Below are positions 18,261-27,510 of a stretch of 64,000 nt of DNA, in pieces. Numbering within the stretch: the stretch's first letter is position 1; each line of letters begins with the position of its first letter. The translations under genes were made by a program, and so were the position numbers. Source of the DNA: Candidatus Harpocratesius repetitus (GTDB taxonomy: Archaea > Asgardarchaeota > Lokiarchaeia > Sigyniarchaeales > Promethearchaeaceae); assembly GCA_021498095.1 (NCBI GenBank), contig JAIZWK010000001.1, positions 2,343,666 to 2,407,665 on the forward strand, written 5' to 3'. Below the pieces are notes generated by a model. The model was not told the DNA's origin. It did not search any database and saw only the letters and a program-made list of their open reading frames with translations.

Positions 18261-18965
18261 TTAAATTTGAACTAAAAGAGGTTTACCTAATACGGCTATT
18301 TTTCCATCTTTTTTAATTTGGATCCCGTATGCTAGCACTTTGACTCCAATTTTTTTTGCATTTCGAAGTAAATTACCAAATTCAGGATCAATTCGATCAA
18401 ATGGACTAATTTTTTGAATATCCATACGTTGGCTTAGAAAAAGCACTACAGCTTGATTTTTAGGATTGTTGCGAACTAAATGAATTAATTCCTGAAGATG
18501 ACGTTTTCCTCGACTAGTAGGGGCATCAGGAAAATAACCAACGCCATTTTCTTCGTAATTGGTTGCTTTAACTTCTAAGAAAATATTATCATTAAGTAAA
18601 AAATCAATACGAGAATGATTTTTTTGACCATAACGAACTTCTCTTTTAATTTTATGCACCGGAGAAAGAGGTTCTATGCGGTCTTTCTTAAGGGCTTCAA
18701 ATATTATTTCGTTTGGTACTTGAGAATCAATTAATATCAAGGATTTTGGATGTTTAACATAAAGGAGAGAATAATCCAATTTACGTTTTGGAGATGAACG
18801 ATTTTCGACCAGAACACGCGCCCCAGGTTTCAAAAATTTGATCATTCGACCTGGATTCAGAATATGACACTTATATTGTACTCCATGGAGTTTTATTATT
18901 CCCACAAATCGATTTTCCCGTTTTATAAAAATTGCCTCTTCAAGTTTTTGAGCAATTTGCACCAT
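18261..18965 (-). CDS. sfsA: SfsA family DNA/RNA nuclease-like protein
   Basis: A 234-residue SfsA protein. The N-terminal OB-like part contains HILNPGRMIKFLKPGARVLV; the C-terminal nuclease-like part contains SRIDFLL, LEVKATNYEENGVGYFPDAP and the SRGKRHLQEL helix, which form the PD-(D/E)xK-type core (Asp in RIDF, Glu and Lys in EVK). Originally named for sugar fermentation stimulation, the family is now thought to act on nucleic acids. The gene is solitary. Length and motif order match well. Confidence 0.93.
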   Translation of the reverse strand: MVQIAQKLEEAIFIKRENRFVGIIKLHGVQYKCHILNPGRMIKFLKPGARVLVENRSSPKRKLDYSLLYVKHPKSLILIDSQVPNEIIFEALKKDRIEPLSPVHKIKREVRYGQKNHSRIDFLLNDNIFLEVKATNYEENGVGYFPDAPTSRGKRHLQELIHLVRNNPKNQAVVLFLSQRMDIQKISPFDRIDPEFGNLLRNAKKIGVKVLAYGIQIKKDGKIAVLGKPLLVQI

Positions 18966-19074
18966 CTTGAAATCTTTTAATTTGTATTAGTTATATATCT
19001 TATGTTCTTTTGAAACTCCTTAAAGGGAAATTTAGAAGAAAAAATTATAAAAAATTTAAGAATAGTAAAAAGCA

Positions 19075-21858
19075 CTATAAAAATATTGAATATTCTGAAT
19101 TTTTAAGTTCTATTTCACTAACATCGCGTAAATATTTTAGAAAAGTCTTAGCAGATTCTGTTTTTATTTTTAATAATTCATCTTCGATGATAGGGCGCAT
19201 TTGCATCAAATTTGGATGAGTTTTGTCAATAATTGTTATTGGTTCATTTGCTTTCATTCGTACAATACACTCTTGAATTGACCAATCTTGATACTGTTTT
19301 TGAAGATATTCTTGAAAATCATCTTTAAACCAGTGTGTCCATACATCATCATCAACCGAATTAAAATCTGCATCATCGAATTCTAACCTACATTTTTTTC
19401 GTATCATACATAAAGGTAAAGATTTTATTTTTGTTTCATTGAGATATAATGTACGTAATTTTTTCAATTTCAAAATTTTAAAAGAGATTTCTTTAATGGG
19501 ATTATTACTTAGATCTAAATCTTCCAAATATTCTAAATCATAAATTACTTCAGGAACACTTGATAAATTACAACTCTCTAAATTTAATGCTGTAATTTTA
19601 AAATCTTTAATATAAAAACCTTTTTTTTCATAAGGGTTCATCAAAAATGGAATATGTGAACCTAGTATTTGTTCTATTTTTTGAAGAATTTCTTGTTGAT
19701 GAAAAATTAATTGAATTTGTGATAAAATTTTGGTAATTTCTTTTTTTTCTTTTAGTTTTTTTAGAAATTCTAAAATTTGATGTTTATACTTAATTATATC
19801 AGGATATAATGCATCAATTTTTCTTATACAATAATTATCTTCAATATTTTTACAAAATTCCTCAAATTTCCATGTTTCTATTCCATATAAAATTTTGAGA
19901 TAATCACTTAATTCATCATCAAAATAATCATTACTTACTTCATTTTGAACTTCCAGATTTTCTATACATTCTATATTTAATTTATTAAAACTTCCTAGCA
20001 CAGGTGGAAAATCAGAAAAATTATTATCACTAAGTATAATCCATTCTAAATTTTGCAATGCTGACATTTCGATTGGAAGATTTGTAAGAGAATTATTTTT
20101 AAGATACAACTCTCGAATATTCTTAAAATGAAGGATGGCTTCAGGTAATTTTTCAATATTTAGATTATTTAGAAAAAGTTGAGTAACTAAACCGTTTTCT
20201 ATTATTATTCCTTGATTTATTTCATAAAATAGTTCTTCACCAAATTCTTCAATTATACAACGGTATATTGGTATTTCTTGCTTTAATTCTTTGAACAACA
20301 TGCGTATCCATGGTGCCTCATCTGGATTTATCGGTTCTCCTTGAATATATTCCATTTTTACAAAAAATTCAACATATTTTGCAGTATCAGTGGTATTTTC
20401 TTGACAGAATTTCAAAATATGATCTTTATTTTGTATTAGTATTTTGGGAATATGTGAAGAAAAATCTAGAGGTTGGTTATTTTTTATACAAGATTCAATT
20501 TTTTCTATTGTAAGTTGTTCATTTTCTGCTCGTTTTTTTAAATATTGACATAAATATTTTGATCTATCATCAATAGGTATTATAAGTTTGACATATTTTA
20601 TTTTGATCGGATTATTATATAAGCTAAAATATTTTAAATATCGTAAATGTGAAATATCATTGGGTATTGAAGAAATTTTATTGTTAGAAAGATCTATATC
20701 TTGAAGAAAATGCAATGAAAATACTTCTTTGGGTATCTGTTCCAAATTAATACCAACTAATCTTAGAGTAGTAATATGTGGATAATCAAGTTCTTCACTA
20801 CTAATATTATATTCTTCATCTGAGAGGTTGTTCTCAACAATTCCTTCTATCCCATTTGCAACTGCCATGCACCAATTTTTATCTTTATAAAATTCTCGAT
20901 ATTCTTCTTCATAGAATCCTCTACCTGGAAAATAAATCTCAATGAAATAACCAATTTGGTTACTAATTGCCGCTAACAATTTCGCTTCTTTTGAGAAAAT
21001 ACCAAAGTTATAATCTTTTTCAGTCCACTTTTTTTTCTTTTTTCCACGCAAGCGTATTGCTTTATACCAACCATCTTGACCCCAATTTTCAACTTCATGC
21101 TTTCTAGAAAAGAATAATGTTTTCTCTCTAGGAAAATTTTCTCTTCTATATAAATTATTAATTATTCTTATCCAAGTATTTGAATCATTTTTATCTAGAA
21201 TTTGTGCTAACATATTTTCGACTGTTGTAGTAAAAGAATCTGGGTATCGACACAGATCTTCATATATTTCATATAATCTATCACTAAAAGGCGCGCTGGT
21301 AAAGATATTTTGTTCTCGATTTTTATAAAAGAAGTAGGTTTCTAGTTTTGCGCCTTGTTCCCGCCATAATCTTTCATCTCCATCATAAGTGGTAATAAAT
21401 CCTTTGTTTCCTTGAAAATTTTCAGGAGTAAGGATAAAAGACCATACATTTTTTAGATTATTCTCAAATTTTTGCTTCCATTCTTTATTTTTAAGCCATG
21501 TTTTTTGCTTTTTTTCATAATCTTGTTTGAATTTTTGGTGATTTCCTTTTTTTAGTTCTTTATAAAACGGTGTTTGAGGATTTGTAATTAATCCTACTTC
21601 GAAATCAAAATAATGGCAAAATTCTGAAAAGAATAGAGAGAGATCTTTTGAAAAATGATTCATCGCTTCTTCTGAAGATTGAGCCATTATCCCTACAATG
21701 CCTTCATATAATACAGTTTCAATAGAATTGCTGGTTTGAAGAATTTCGGTTAAAAATTGGCTAAGCGGAATATTCTTTGTTAGAGATTTTTTAATCTCTC
21801 TTTTTCTTTCGATTTTTTCTAAATCAAATTTATTAGTATTATTTTTCATTCTAATCAT
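19075..21858 (-). CDS. Large leucine-rich-repeat protein
   Basis: A 927-residue cytoplasmic protein with no signal peptide. Residues 1-340 form an unidentified region rich in aromatic and charged residues. Three separate LRR blocks follow: about 357-418 (LQDIDLSNNKISSIPNDISH), 550-635 (NIRELYLKNNSLTNLPIEMS) and 755-830 (YLEDLDLSNNPIKEISFKIL). Each has the LxxLxLxxNxI/LxxIP pattern, and they are separated by helical spacers of more than 100 residues. Scattered LRR blocks joined by spacers are unusual; most LRR proteins have one solenoid. It is probably a protein-interaction scaffold of the eukaryote-like set. An ATG three codons in (21849) is an equal start. Confidence 0.82.
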   Translation of the reverse strand: MIRMKNNTNKFDLEKIERKREIKKSLTKNIPLSQFLTEILQTSNSIETVLYEGIVGIMAQSSEEAMNHFSKDLSLFFSEFCHYFDFEVGLITNPQTPFYKELKKGNHQKFKQDYEKKQKTWLKNKEWKQKFENNLKNVWSFILTPENFQGNKGFITTYDGDERLWREQGAKLETYFFYKNREQNIFTSAPFSDRLYEIYEDLCRYPDSFTTTVENMLAQILDKNDSNTWIRIINNLYRRENFPREKTLFFSRKHEVENWGQDGWYKAIRLRGKKKKKWTEKDYNFGIFSKEAKLLAAISNQIGYFIEIYFPGRGFYEEEYREFYKDKNWCMAVANGIEGIVENNLSDEEYNISSEELDYPHITTLRLVGINLEQIPKEVFSLHFLQDIDLSNNKISSIPNDISHLRYLKYFSLYNNPIKIKYVKLIIPIDDRSKYLCQYLKKRAENEQLTIEKIESCIKNNQPLDFSSHIPKILIQNKDHILKFCQENTTDTAKYVEFFVKMEYIQGEPINPDEAPWIRMLFKELKQEIPIYRCIIEEFGEELFYEINQGIIIENGLVTQLFLNNLNIEKLPEAILHFKNIRELYLKNNSLTNLPIEMSALQNLEWIILSDNNFSDFPPVLGSFNKLNIECIENLEVQNEVSNDYFDDELSDYLKILYGIETWKFEEFCKNIEDNYCIRKIDALYPDIIKYKHQILEFLKKLKEKKEITKILSQIQLIFHQQEILQKIEQILGSHIPFLMNPYEKKGFYIKDFKITALNLESCNLSSVPEVIYDLEYLEDLDLSNNPIKEISFKILKLKKLRTLYLNETKIKSLPLCMIRKKCRLEFDDADFNSVDDDVWTHWFKDDFQEYLQKQYQDWSIQECIVRMKANEPITIIDKTHPNLMQMRPIIEDELLKIKTESAKTFLKYLRDVSEIELKNSEYSIFL

Positions 21859-22013
21859 CTTTGAATATTATTTATTTACTCTTTGCCTTTTTAAATTCAT
21901 AGATTTTCACAAAAAGAAAGAAAAAAACTATCTTTTAAAGAAATAAAATCAATAAAAATCTCCAAAATTGCTTTTTTCCTTTGATATAAAAGAATTATTA
22001 ATCAGAATTAAGG

Positions 22014-22096
22014 CGCACACGGCAGGACTTGAACCTGCGAGCCATTACTGGCATCGGATTTCGAATCCGACTCGGTAACCACTTCGATACGTGTGC
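22014..22096 (-). tRNA. tRNA-Ser (anticodon CGA)
   Basis: The minus strand folds into a class II tRNA. The acceptor stem GCACACG pairs with CGTGTGC. The D-arm loop contains GG. The anticodon stem TCGGA / TCCGA encloses TTCGAAA with anticodon CGA. The long variable arm is GCCA-GTAA-TGGC, and the T-arm is GCAGG-TTCAAGT-CCTGC. The discriminator base is G, as usual for serine tRNA. No intron is seen, and CCA is not encoded. Confidence 0.95.
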
Positions 22097-22203
22097 TTTT
22101 TAACTTTTTATGTGAAAGTACAATTCTAAAAAAAAAAGTTTTATGGCTCAAATTCTCTCTAAAAGAAAATTGAAAAATAGCGAAACACTGCAAAAATTTA
22201 TCA

Positions 22204-23436
22204 ATGCGCAGAGATAAATGCGAATTGAGGAGTGTGGTGAATTCGTTTATGCCAGAGGTTACTGGTAAACCTACAGTTGAAATTCCTATTATTCAGCAAA
22301 TGTTTAATACATGTGGGTTGGCATCAATATTAATGCTTTCTTATGATAAATCACTACTTTTTATTCGCAGAAATCTTATAAAACTCTTAGAAATCATTCA
22401 ACCTCTTATCAAAGATGAATGTAAACAAAAAAAAAATGATATCTGTTTACAATATGCTCTTCAATATATTCTCTTGAAAATTCAAAACCGAGAGTGTATA
22501 AGATATCGATTTCTTTATAACTATTTACATGGTAAATTTGGCTATACATTTGATGATCAAGTTGCAGTTCATACTTATCTGCTTGGTTCTAAGCTAAGTG
22601 ATTTCCTTAATTCTCAAAAATTTTCCTATTATGATTGTTATAAGCTTTACTTAGAAAATCGTGGTTTAATTACTCCTGACTTATTGCAAAATGAAATGTT
22701 AACAATGAAAACAGATTTAGAATTGAAATTTTTAATGGAAATTTTTGGATTTTCGTTTATACCATATGAATCAGGAGACGGAACAGGTGCACTTTATATT
22801 CCTAAAAAAGCTGTTGGGAAACGTAAAACATATCATAAGTTGGCAAAAAAATTAATTCAGATAGTCAAAGATCCGAAATATAGGATCTTATATGGTTTTT
22901 CAAATCACTGGGTTGCAGTATTTCAAATAATTGAATCCGAAACTAATACAGAAATACCTAAGATTTATTATAATGATCCGATGACTGCTAGTGTAAAATC
23001 AATTAAAATAGATCAGTTAGATAATTCTCATCGATTTTATATTTTTAAAAGGAATAAATTGAATTTAAATAAATTATGGGAAAATGTGCTCGAAACTGTA
23101 GAAGAAGACATAAAAACAGAGTCACACCTTCAAGAAATGCATGCAGTTGAGAAAGTTTTAGCGAGTAGAAAAGAGAAAGATTCAGCTTCTGCCTTATTTG
23201 CAGTCTTAAATCCCTCAATAAATCAAGAATCTTCTCATATTAAAGATAATTCGAAAAAAGAGTTTTTTTCTCCAGTATCTCAGAATTCTGAAAAATCTCA
23301 GAATTCTCTTGAGATTATGTCTGAAAAAGACAATGAAAGAATAAATCATAAAGAAAAGAAGAAAAATATTTCCAATAATAATGAGAATTCTTCTGAAGAA
23401 TGGGATATTGAAATTGATTTTGAATTTGAAGACTAA
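22204..23436 (+). CDS. C39-like cysteine peptidase-fold protein (pair, gene 1)
   Basis: A 410-residue protein whose first 300 residues look like a papain/C39-type fold. The Cys is in QQMFNTCGLASILML near residue 37, where C39 peptidases have QxxxxDCGxA. A His lies in FSNHWVAVFQI near 237, and an Asp or Asn in YNDPM near 260. The last 110 residues are low-complexity (Ser, Lys, Glu, Asn) and end in an acidic tail. Its neighbour has the same layout and identical phrases (TMKTDLELK). I infer a protease or transglutaminase-like enzyme; no membrane segment or transporter is attached. In-frame GTG and ATG starts exist up to 22249; GGAG precedes the GTG near 22231. Confidence 0.65.
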   Translation: MRRDKCELRSVVNSFMPEVTGKPTVEIPIIQQMFNTCGLASILMLSYDKSLLFIRRNLIKLLEIIQPLIKDECKQKKNDICLQYALQYILLKIQNRECIRYRFLYNYLHGKFGYTFDDQVAVHTYLLGSKLSDFLNSQKFSYYDCYKLYLENRGLITPDLLQNEMLTMKTDLELKFLMEIFGFSFIPYESGDGTGALYIPKKAVGKRKTYHKLAKKLIQIVKDPKYRILYGFSNHWVAVFQIIESETNTEIPKIYYNDPMTASVKSIKIDQLDNSHRFYIFKRNKLNLNKLWENVLETVEEDIKTESHLQEMHAVEKVLASRKEKDSASALFAVLNPSINQESSHIKDNSKKEFFSPVSQNSEKSQNSLEIMSEKDNERINHKEKKKNISNNNENSSEEWDIEIDFEFED

Positions 23437-23506
23437 AATAAATTCTATTGTTCGCTAAATTTTTTTCCGAAATTAATTTAGGGATCTTGCATTAACTAGA
23501 AGTATA

Positions 23507-24784
23507 GTGTCAACGCCAAAGAAAGAGCGTGAAAAGGAACAATCAAAAGAAGAAACTACAGGACAATTTATAAAACCAAAGTTAGAACTACCTCTTTATG
23601 CTCAACATACTAACGGTTGTGGATTAGCTTCATTATTAATGTTGATAAATGTTCCAAAGAATCCCTCTATCAAAAAGTTTTTAGATAAGATATGGTCTTA
23701 TATCAAACCTCTCTATAATAACCCCCCTGTGGTGAAACCTGAACTCCAATGGGCTATTGTGCTCCAATATATTTTACTAAAAATTGTAGGTTATGCAGAT
23801 AAAGAGGATCTATATGCCTTTTTTAATCAAAGATTGGAATTCATGTATGAAGATCAACGAATAATGAATAAATTTAATCAAGAGCAGTATTATAACACTT
23901 TATTACGTAAAAAGAAGCTATTAGAAGCATATACTTTTCTGCATTATACTGAGGATCATGATTATATTACTCCTCTACTACTCTATAAAAACCTTCATAC
24001 AATGAAAACAGATTTGGAATTGAAGATTTTGGCTGAATTATTTAATTATCAGTTCCTATATCAAGATGCTGAAGATTATACAGGTGCAATTTATTTTACA
24101 AGTCAAGAATTAGGCCGTGAAATTTCGCAATCAGCCAGAGTTAAATGGAATAGATTAGAAAAGTTTTCCCAACACCCCGATATAATTATATTATACGGAC
24201 AGCAACATCATTGGTTAGCTGTTCGTGGATTTTACAAGATACAGGCAAAAGATAACATTCCTGAAGAAGTAGTTGAAGAAATTCGCTATAAAAAACAAAA
24301 TAGAAACCACATTAAATATATCGAAAATGTTAAGGAAAATAGTCAAAATCAAGAGAAACAAGAGAAAAAGGAAAATAGAGAAATTTTAGTTACATCTACA
24401 ACTTCATCAATTTCTTCAAAATCATTAAATGCTTCTACTTCTCAAACAATTAAAAATAATAAATCAAATGAAAATATAAACTCAAATGAAAAATACAATT
24501 CAATTTTAGCTGAGATAAGTGCAATTTTTGAAGATGAATTTACAATTTGGCATCCACGCCGTTTGATCGTTGATTTACATGATCCTGCTTTAGTTTCTCG
24601 AGTGAAAATACCATATAAAGGTTTAAATGAGTCGGATAGATTCTATATCTTCAAAAAAAGGCCTATAAAAGATTATCCTGCATTTTCTTTAATTTTAAAA
24701 TATATAAAAGATGATAGTTTAGCCGAGCAAGTTAGGTGGAAAGACTATTTAGAAAAGCGCGCCAAAAGTATGAAATCAAATTAA
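23507..24784 (+). CDS. C39-like cysteine peptidase-fold protein (pair, gene 2)
   Basis: A 425-residue paralog of the preceding gene, 70 bases downstream and probably in one transcript. The catalytic-type Cys is in HTNGCGLASLLML near residue 44, the His in GQQHHWLAVRGF near 232, and the Asp in LHDPAL near 365. It shares YITPLLLYKNLHTMKTDLEL with YITPDLLQNEMLTMKTDLEL-type text in gene 1 (the latter as LITPDLL...). A Ser/Asn/Lys-rich insertion of about 80 residues separates the His and Asp. It starts with GTG. The two may form a heterodimer; the substrate is unknown. Confidence 0.65.
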   Translation: MSTPKKEREKEQSKEETTGQFIKPKLELPLYAQHTNGCGLASLLMLINVPKNPSIKKFLDKIWSYIKPLYNNPPVVKPELQWAIVLQYILLKIVGYADKEDLYAFFNQRLEFMYEDQRIMNKFNQEQYYNTLLRKKKLLEAYTFLHYTEDHDYITPLLLYKNLHTMKTDLELKILAELFNYQFLYQDAEDYTGAIYFTSQELGREISQSARVKWNRLEKFSQHPDIIILYGQQHHWLAVRGFYKIQAKDNIPEEVVEEIRYKKQNRNHIKYIENVKENSQNQEKQEKKENREILVTSTTSSISSKSLNASTSQTIKNNKSNENINSNEKYNSILAEISAIFEDEFTIWHPRRLIVDLHDPALVSRVKIPYKGLNESDRFYIFKKRPIKDYPAFSLILKYIKDDSLAEQVRWKDYLEKRAKSMKSN

Positions 24785-24864
24785 TCAAATAGATGAGAAT
24801 TTCTTAATGATTTTAGTTATATGCGAAGAGGAATATCGATTTCAACTTTAGTTAGTTAATTTTT

Positions 24865-26139
24865 TTATTCTTTTTGATTTTCTTCGTATATTTTTCCTTC
24901 TAATTCAAAAGATCCATGAGAACCACAAAATGGACAACCTTTTAATTTTAATTCTTCAATTGTGGAAATTTCTGAATTAACTCCAACTAAAATTGACTTT
25001 TTACAGGATTTGCAAAAATAACTCCGGTTTGAAGGGGAAATTTCTCCAGTATAAATCGGTTTTGTCCATATTTCATCTGCTTTAACAAATTTTAAAATAT
25101 TTTTTACTTGTTGTGAATCTTCAGCAACTAATGAATTTAGTTTTCTTGAAGCTTTTTTTAGTATTAATGTTTGTTTTGTTGTAACTAGACGATATAATTG
25201 AGTAATATTGCCAAATATTTGTGCTCCTTCGTAATAATTAAAACGAGGATATATTTCAGCAATGACTAAACCCCATTTTGTGAATAATTCTTGCATTTGT
25301 AACATTTCTTCAGGACTTCGGTGAGCAAATGATAAATATATTTCTCTACCCGAATTTGGATTTAATAATTCTATAGCGCGAGATATAACTAGTTGTAATC
25401 CTGAAATTGAATAAGGAGGGTCAACTATAACTGTATCAAATTGTTGAAGGAACTTTAAAGGTATCGGGTTGCGGTAATCCCAATGAAATGTAACAAATTC
25501 TGGTGAATCCCACTTACTCTGATTTTTTATATCTTGCAAAAGACGATCATCAATATCAAAAACGATTATTTGATTTGGAATTAAATGGGGTTCTTCTGGA
25601 AAAAAACCACGATATAATTCACTTACTGCAATTGAAGTATAATCATCATCCCCAAGAAAACAGATTTTTTTACCTTCTAAAGCACCATTACGATAAAGTA
25701 GAAGAGCTCTTTGAAGTGAGGTTTCTGCGTCTGCAAATGCTTGATCTAGTTGAGTATTTACTACAGGTCGTTTTGCAAATATTTCATTTAAATATTCAAG
25801 TAATGGTTCCCATCTAGGAGATATCCAGATTGGAAGACTATCGCATTCATCACATTCACTAATTCCATATCCATAAAAATGCAATTCGCGTTCAATAAAT
25901 TGCATCCCTTTTTCTGTATATAAGATTCCTTCAGGTATTCGATCTAAGATTTCCTTATCAATTAAAAAATTGATTACTTTTGAAAGGACTGGAATTGGTA
26001 TTTTTGTTTGATAGGCTAAATCTTGAAGAGAAATATGACCTGCACGGTAGATCTCACGCAATATTAATCGATGCCCTTCTATTCCTTCTCTAATCTGGAC
26101 CTTTTCTTGCAATTGAAATAAAAATTCCATAAAAATCAC
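24865..26139 (-). CDS. bpsA: N4-bis(aminopropyl)spermidine synthase (branched-chain polyamine synthase)
   Basis: Transfers aminopropyl groups from decarboxylated S-adenosylmethionine to spermidine to make branched polyamines. An N-terminal winged-helix part (residues 1-75) is followed by the Rossmann core: CFLGDDDYTSIAV near 155, VFDIDDRLL, and the catalytic DPPYSISGL near 225, all diagnostic of BpsA (DUF43). The C-terminus adds a zinc ribbon, CKSCKK ... CPFCGS, which many family members lack. speD, the supplier of the donor, is in this window. ATG codons at 26139 and 26130 are equivalent starts. Confidence 0.92.
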   Translation of the reverse strand: MIFMEFLFQLQEKVQIREGIEGHRLILREIYRAGHISLQDLAYQTKIPIPVLSKVINFLIDKEILDRIPEGILYTEKGMQFIERELHFYGYGISECDECDSLPIWISPRWEPLLEYLNEIFAKRPVVNTQLDQAFADAETSLQRALLLYRNGALEGKKICFLGDDDYTSIAVSELYRGFFPEEPHLIPNQIIVFDIDDRLLQDIKNQSKWDSPEFVTFHWDYRNPIPLKFLQQFDTVIVDPPYSISGLQLVISRAIELLNPNSGREIYLSFAHRSPEEMLQMQELFTKWGLVIAEIYPRFNYYEGAQIFGNITQLYRLVTTKQTLILKKASRKLNSLVAEDSQQVKNILKFVKADEIWTKPIYTGEISPSNRSYFCKSCKKSILVGVNSEISTIEELKLKGCPFCGSHGSFELEGKIYEENQKE

Positions 26140-26243
26140 ATTTATATTTGCAATTAATATCGTTGAACGAAAGGAGAAAAAAAAAGTTTGTTTTATAAGG
26201 TAAACTTTGGAAAAATTTGTTGAAAATTAAGGATATTGACCGA

Positions 26244-26603
26244 CTAAACTGGGTTAAATACCTTTAACCTTGAACTACTTGTAATTCTTTTAATTTTTCC
26301 TTCAGCTTCTAAATCTAATAAGAATTTCTTCATTGTCGAAACTCGAACTTCATATTTACTTGCTAATTCATTTGCTGTAATTGCTTTCATTTTTAAAATA
26401 TCTTTTCGTAATTTCTTTTCTAAAGCTAAAGGAAGATATGGATCACGTTGGATTGTTTCTAAAGTAGCCACTTTTCCGTATTTCTTATTCATTTTTCGAA
26501 CTTGGGTTTCAGCTTGGACTTTATTGATCTTATCATCATCCATAACTAAATCTTCGGATTCTTCTTGTTCTTCTTCCGAATCAATTTTTTTCTTCTTTGC
26601 CAT
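26244..26603 (-). CDS. rps25e: Ribosomal protein eS25
   Basis: Small-subunit ribosomal protein shared by archaea and eukaryotes. The N-terminal 40 residues are charged (MAKKKKIDSEEEQEE). The rest is the winged-helix domain: LRKDILKMKAITANELASKY then STMKKFLLDLEAEGKIKRI and a C-terminal KVFNPV. The frame extends five codons further to 26618, but MAKKKK at 26603 is the natural start. It lies near uS10 and two rRNA-methyltransferase-like genes, forming a loose translation neighbourhood. Confidence 0.85.
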   Translation of the reverse strand: MAKKKKIDSEEEQEESEDLVMDDDKINKVQAETQVRKMNKKYGKVATLETIQRDPYLPLALEKKLRKDILKMKAITANELASKYEVRVSTMKKFLLDLEAEGKIKRITSSSRLKVFNPV

Positions 26604-26819
26604 CGTACAACACATCAAATATGGTATTTATATCTATGAAGGCTCAATGTTGCATAATTAAAAAATTTTGGCTTTTCTCAGCAAAATATTACTCATTTGA
26701 TGAATTATGTGCATCTAATTCATCAGTAATAAATGGAAAGGAAGACTAATTATCTTAATAATAAATGAAAGAAAATATGTTTAATCTTAAGACTTTCAAT
26801 TAATTGGAGAATTGATTTA

Positions 26820-27473
26820 ATGGGGAAAAATCGGCAAGAACAGAAAAAGAAAGCTTATGAGTTTTTTATAAAACATCAGCGACCAGAAGAATTTGCTAAA
26901 GATCCCCTCATTTATTATACTCCAGAACGAGTAAAAGAGTATGCTGAATCTAAGTCTTTAATGCGAATTCAAGAAGGAATTACTAAAAGGTGCGTTGAAT
27001 TAGTTCATGCTGCGCCACCTGCACTTTTTTTGGATATTGGGATGGGATGTGGATTTGCATCGGTATTCTTAAATTTAAAAGGATTTAGAACAATAGGATT
27101 GGATATAAATCGTTTCTTCCTTTCTTATTATTCCTTACCTGAATTAAATTCAATACAAGCAGATATGCGGGAATTTAGATTACGTCCTCGCTCTATAGAC
27201 TTTATTATTTCGATTTCTGCGGTTCAATGGATTTTGGCTGAATCAGATGAACAAAAACGCCGACAATATCTTAAAGATTTCAGTCAATTTTGTGCAGAAA
27301 TTTTAAAACCTCAAGGAAAATTAATTTTTCAATTTTATCCCAAATCAGATGAAGCCATGATGGAATTAGGACACGAATTTAAAGAAATAGGTGCATTCGA
27401 AGGAAATTTTGTGATTGATAATCCGGAAAACCCCAAAAAAAGACGAATTTTCTTACTTCTTGATAGATTATAG
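26820..27473 (+). CDS. Bud23-like SAM methyltransferase (gene 1)
   Basis: A 217-residue methyltransferase with the layout of eukaryotic Bud23/WBSCR22, which methylates N7 of a guanosine in 18S rRNA. It has RPEEFAKDPLIYYTPERVKE at the start (Bud23: RPE...P..FY...EA.KY), motif I FLDIGMGCGFASVFLN, IGLDINRFFL, the very characteristic IISISAVQWIL, and LIFQFYPKSDEAMMEL with FVIDNP near the end. This order is much closer to Bud23 than to generic methyltransferases. It is probably an rRNA m7G enzyme. A paralog follows 37 bases downstream. Confidence 0.8.
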   Translation: MGKNRQEQKKKAYEFFIKHQRPEEFAKDPLIYYTPERVKEYAESKSLMRIQEGITKRCVELVHAAPPALFLDIGMGCGFASVFLNLKGFRTIGLDINRFFLSYYSLPELNSIQADMREFRLRPRSIDFIISISAVQWILAESDEQKRRQYLKDFSQFCAEILKPQGKLIFQFYPKSDEAMMELGHEFKEIGAFEGNFVIDNPENPKKRRIFLLLDRL

Positions 27474-27510
27474 AAAAAATTTGCTGATAGAGAGATGGAG
27501 AAAAAAAAAC

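Noticed and set aside
22008..22193. Protein-coding frame over the tRNA-Ser region, minus strand
   Set aside because: It overlaps a fully folded tRNA with all arms and is only an incidental open frame.
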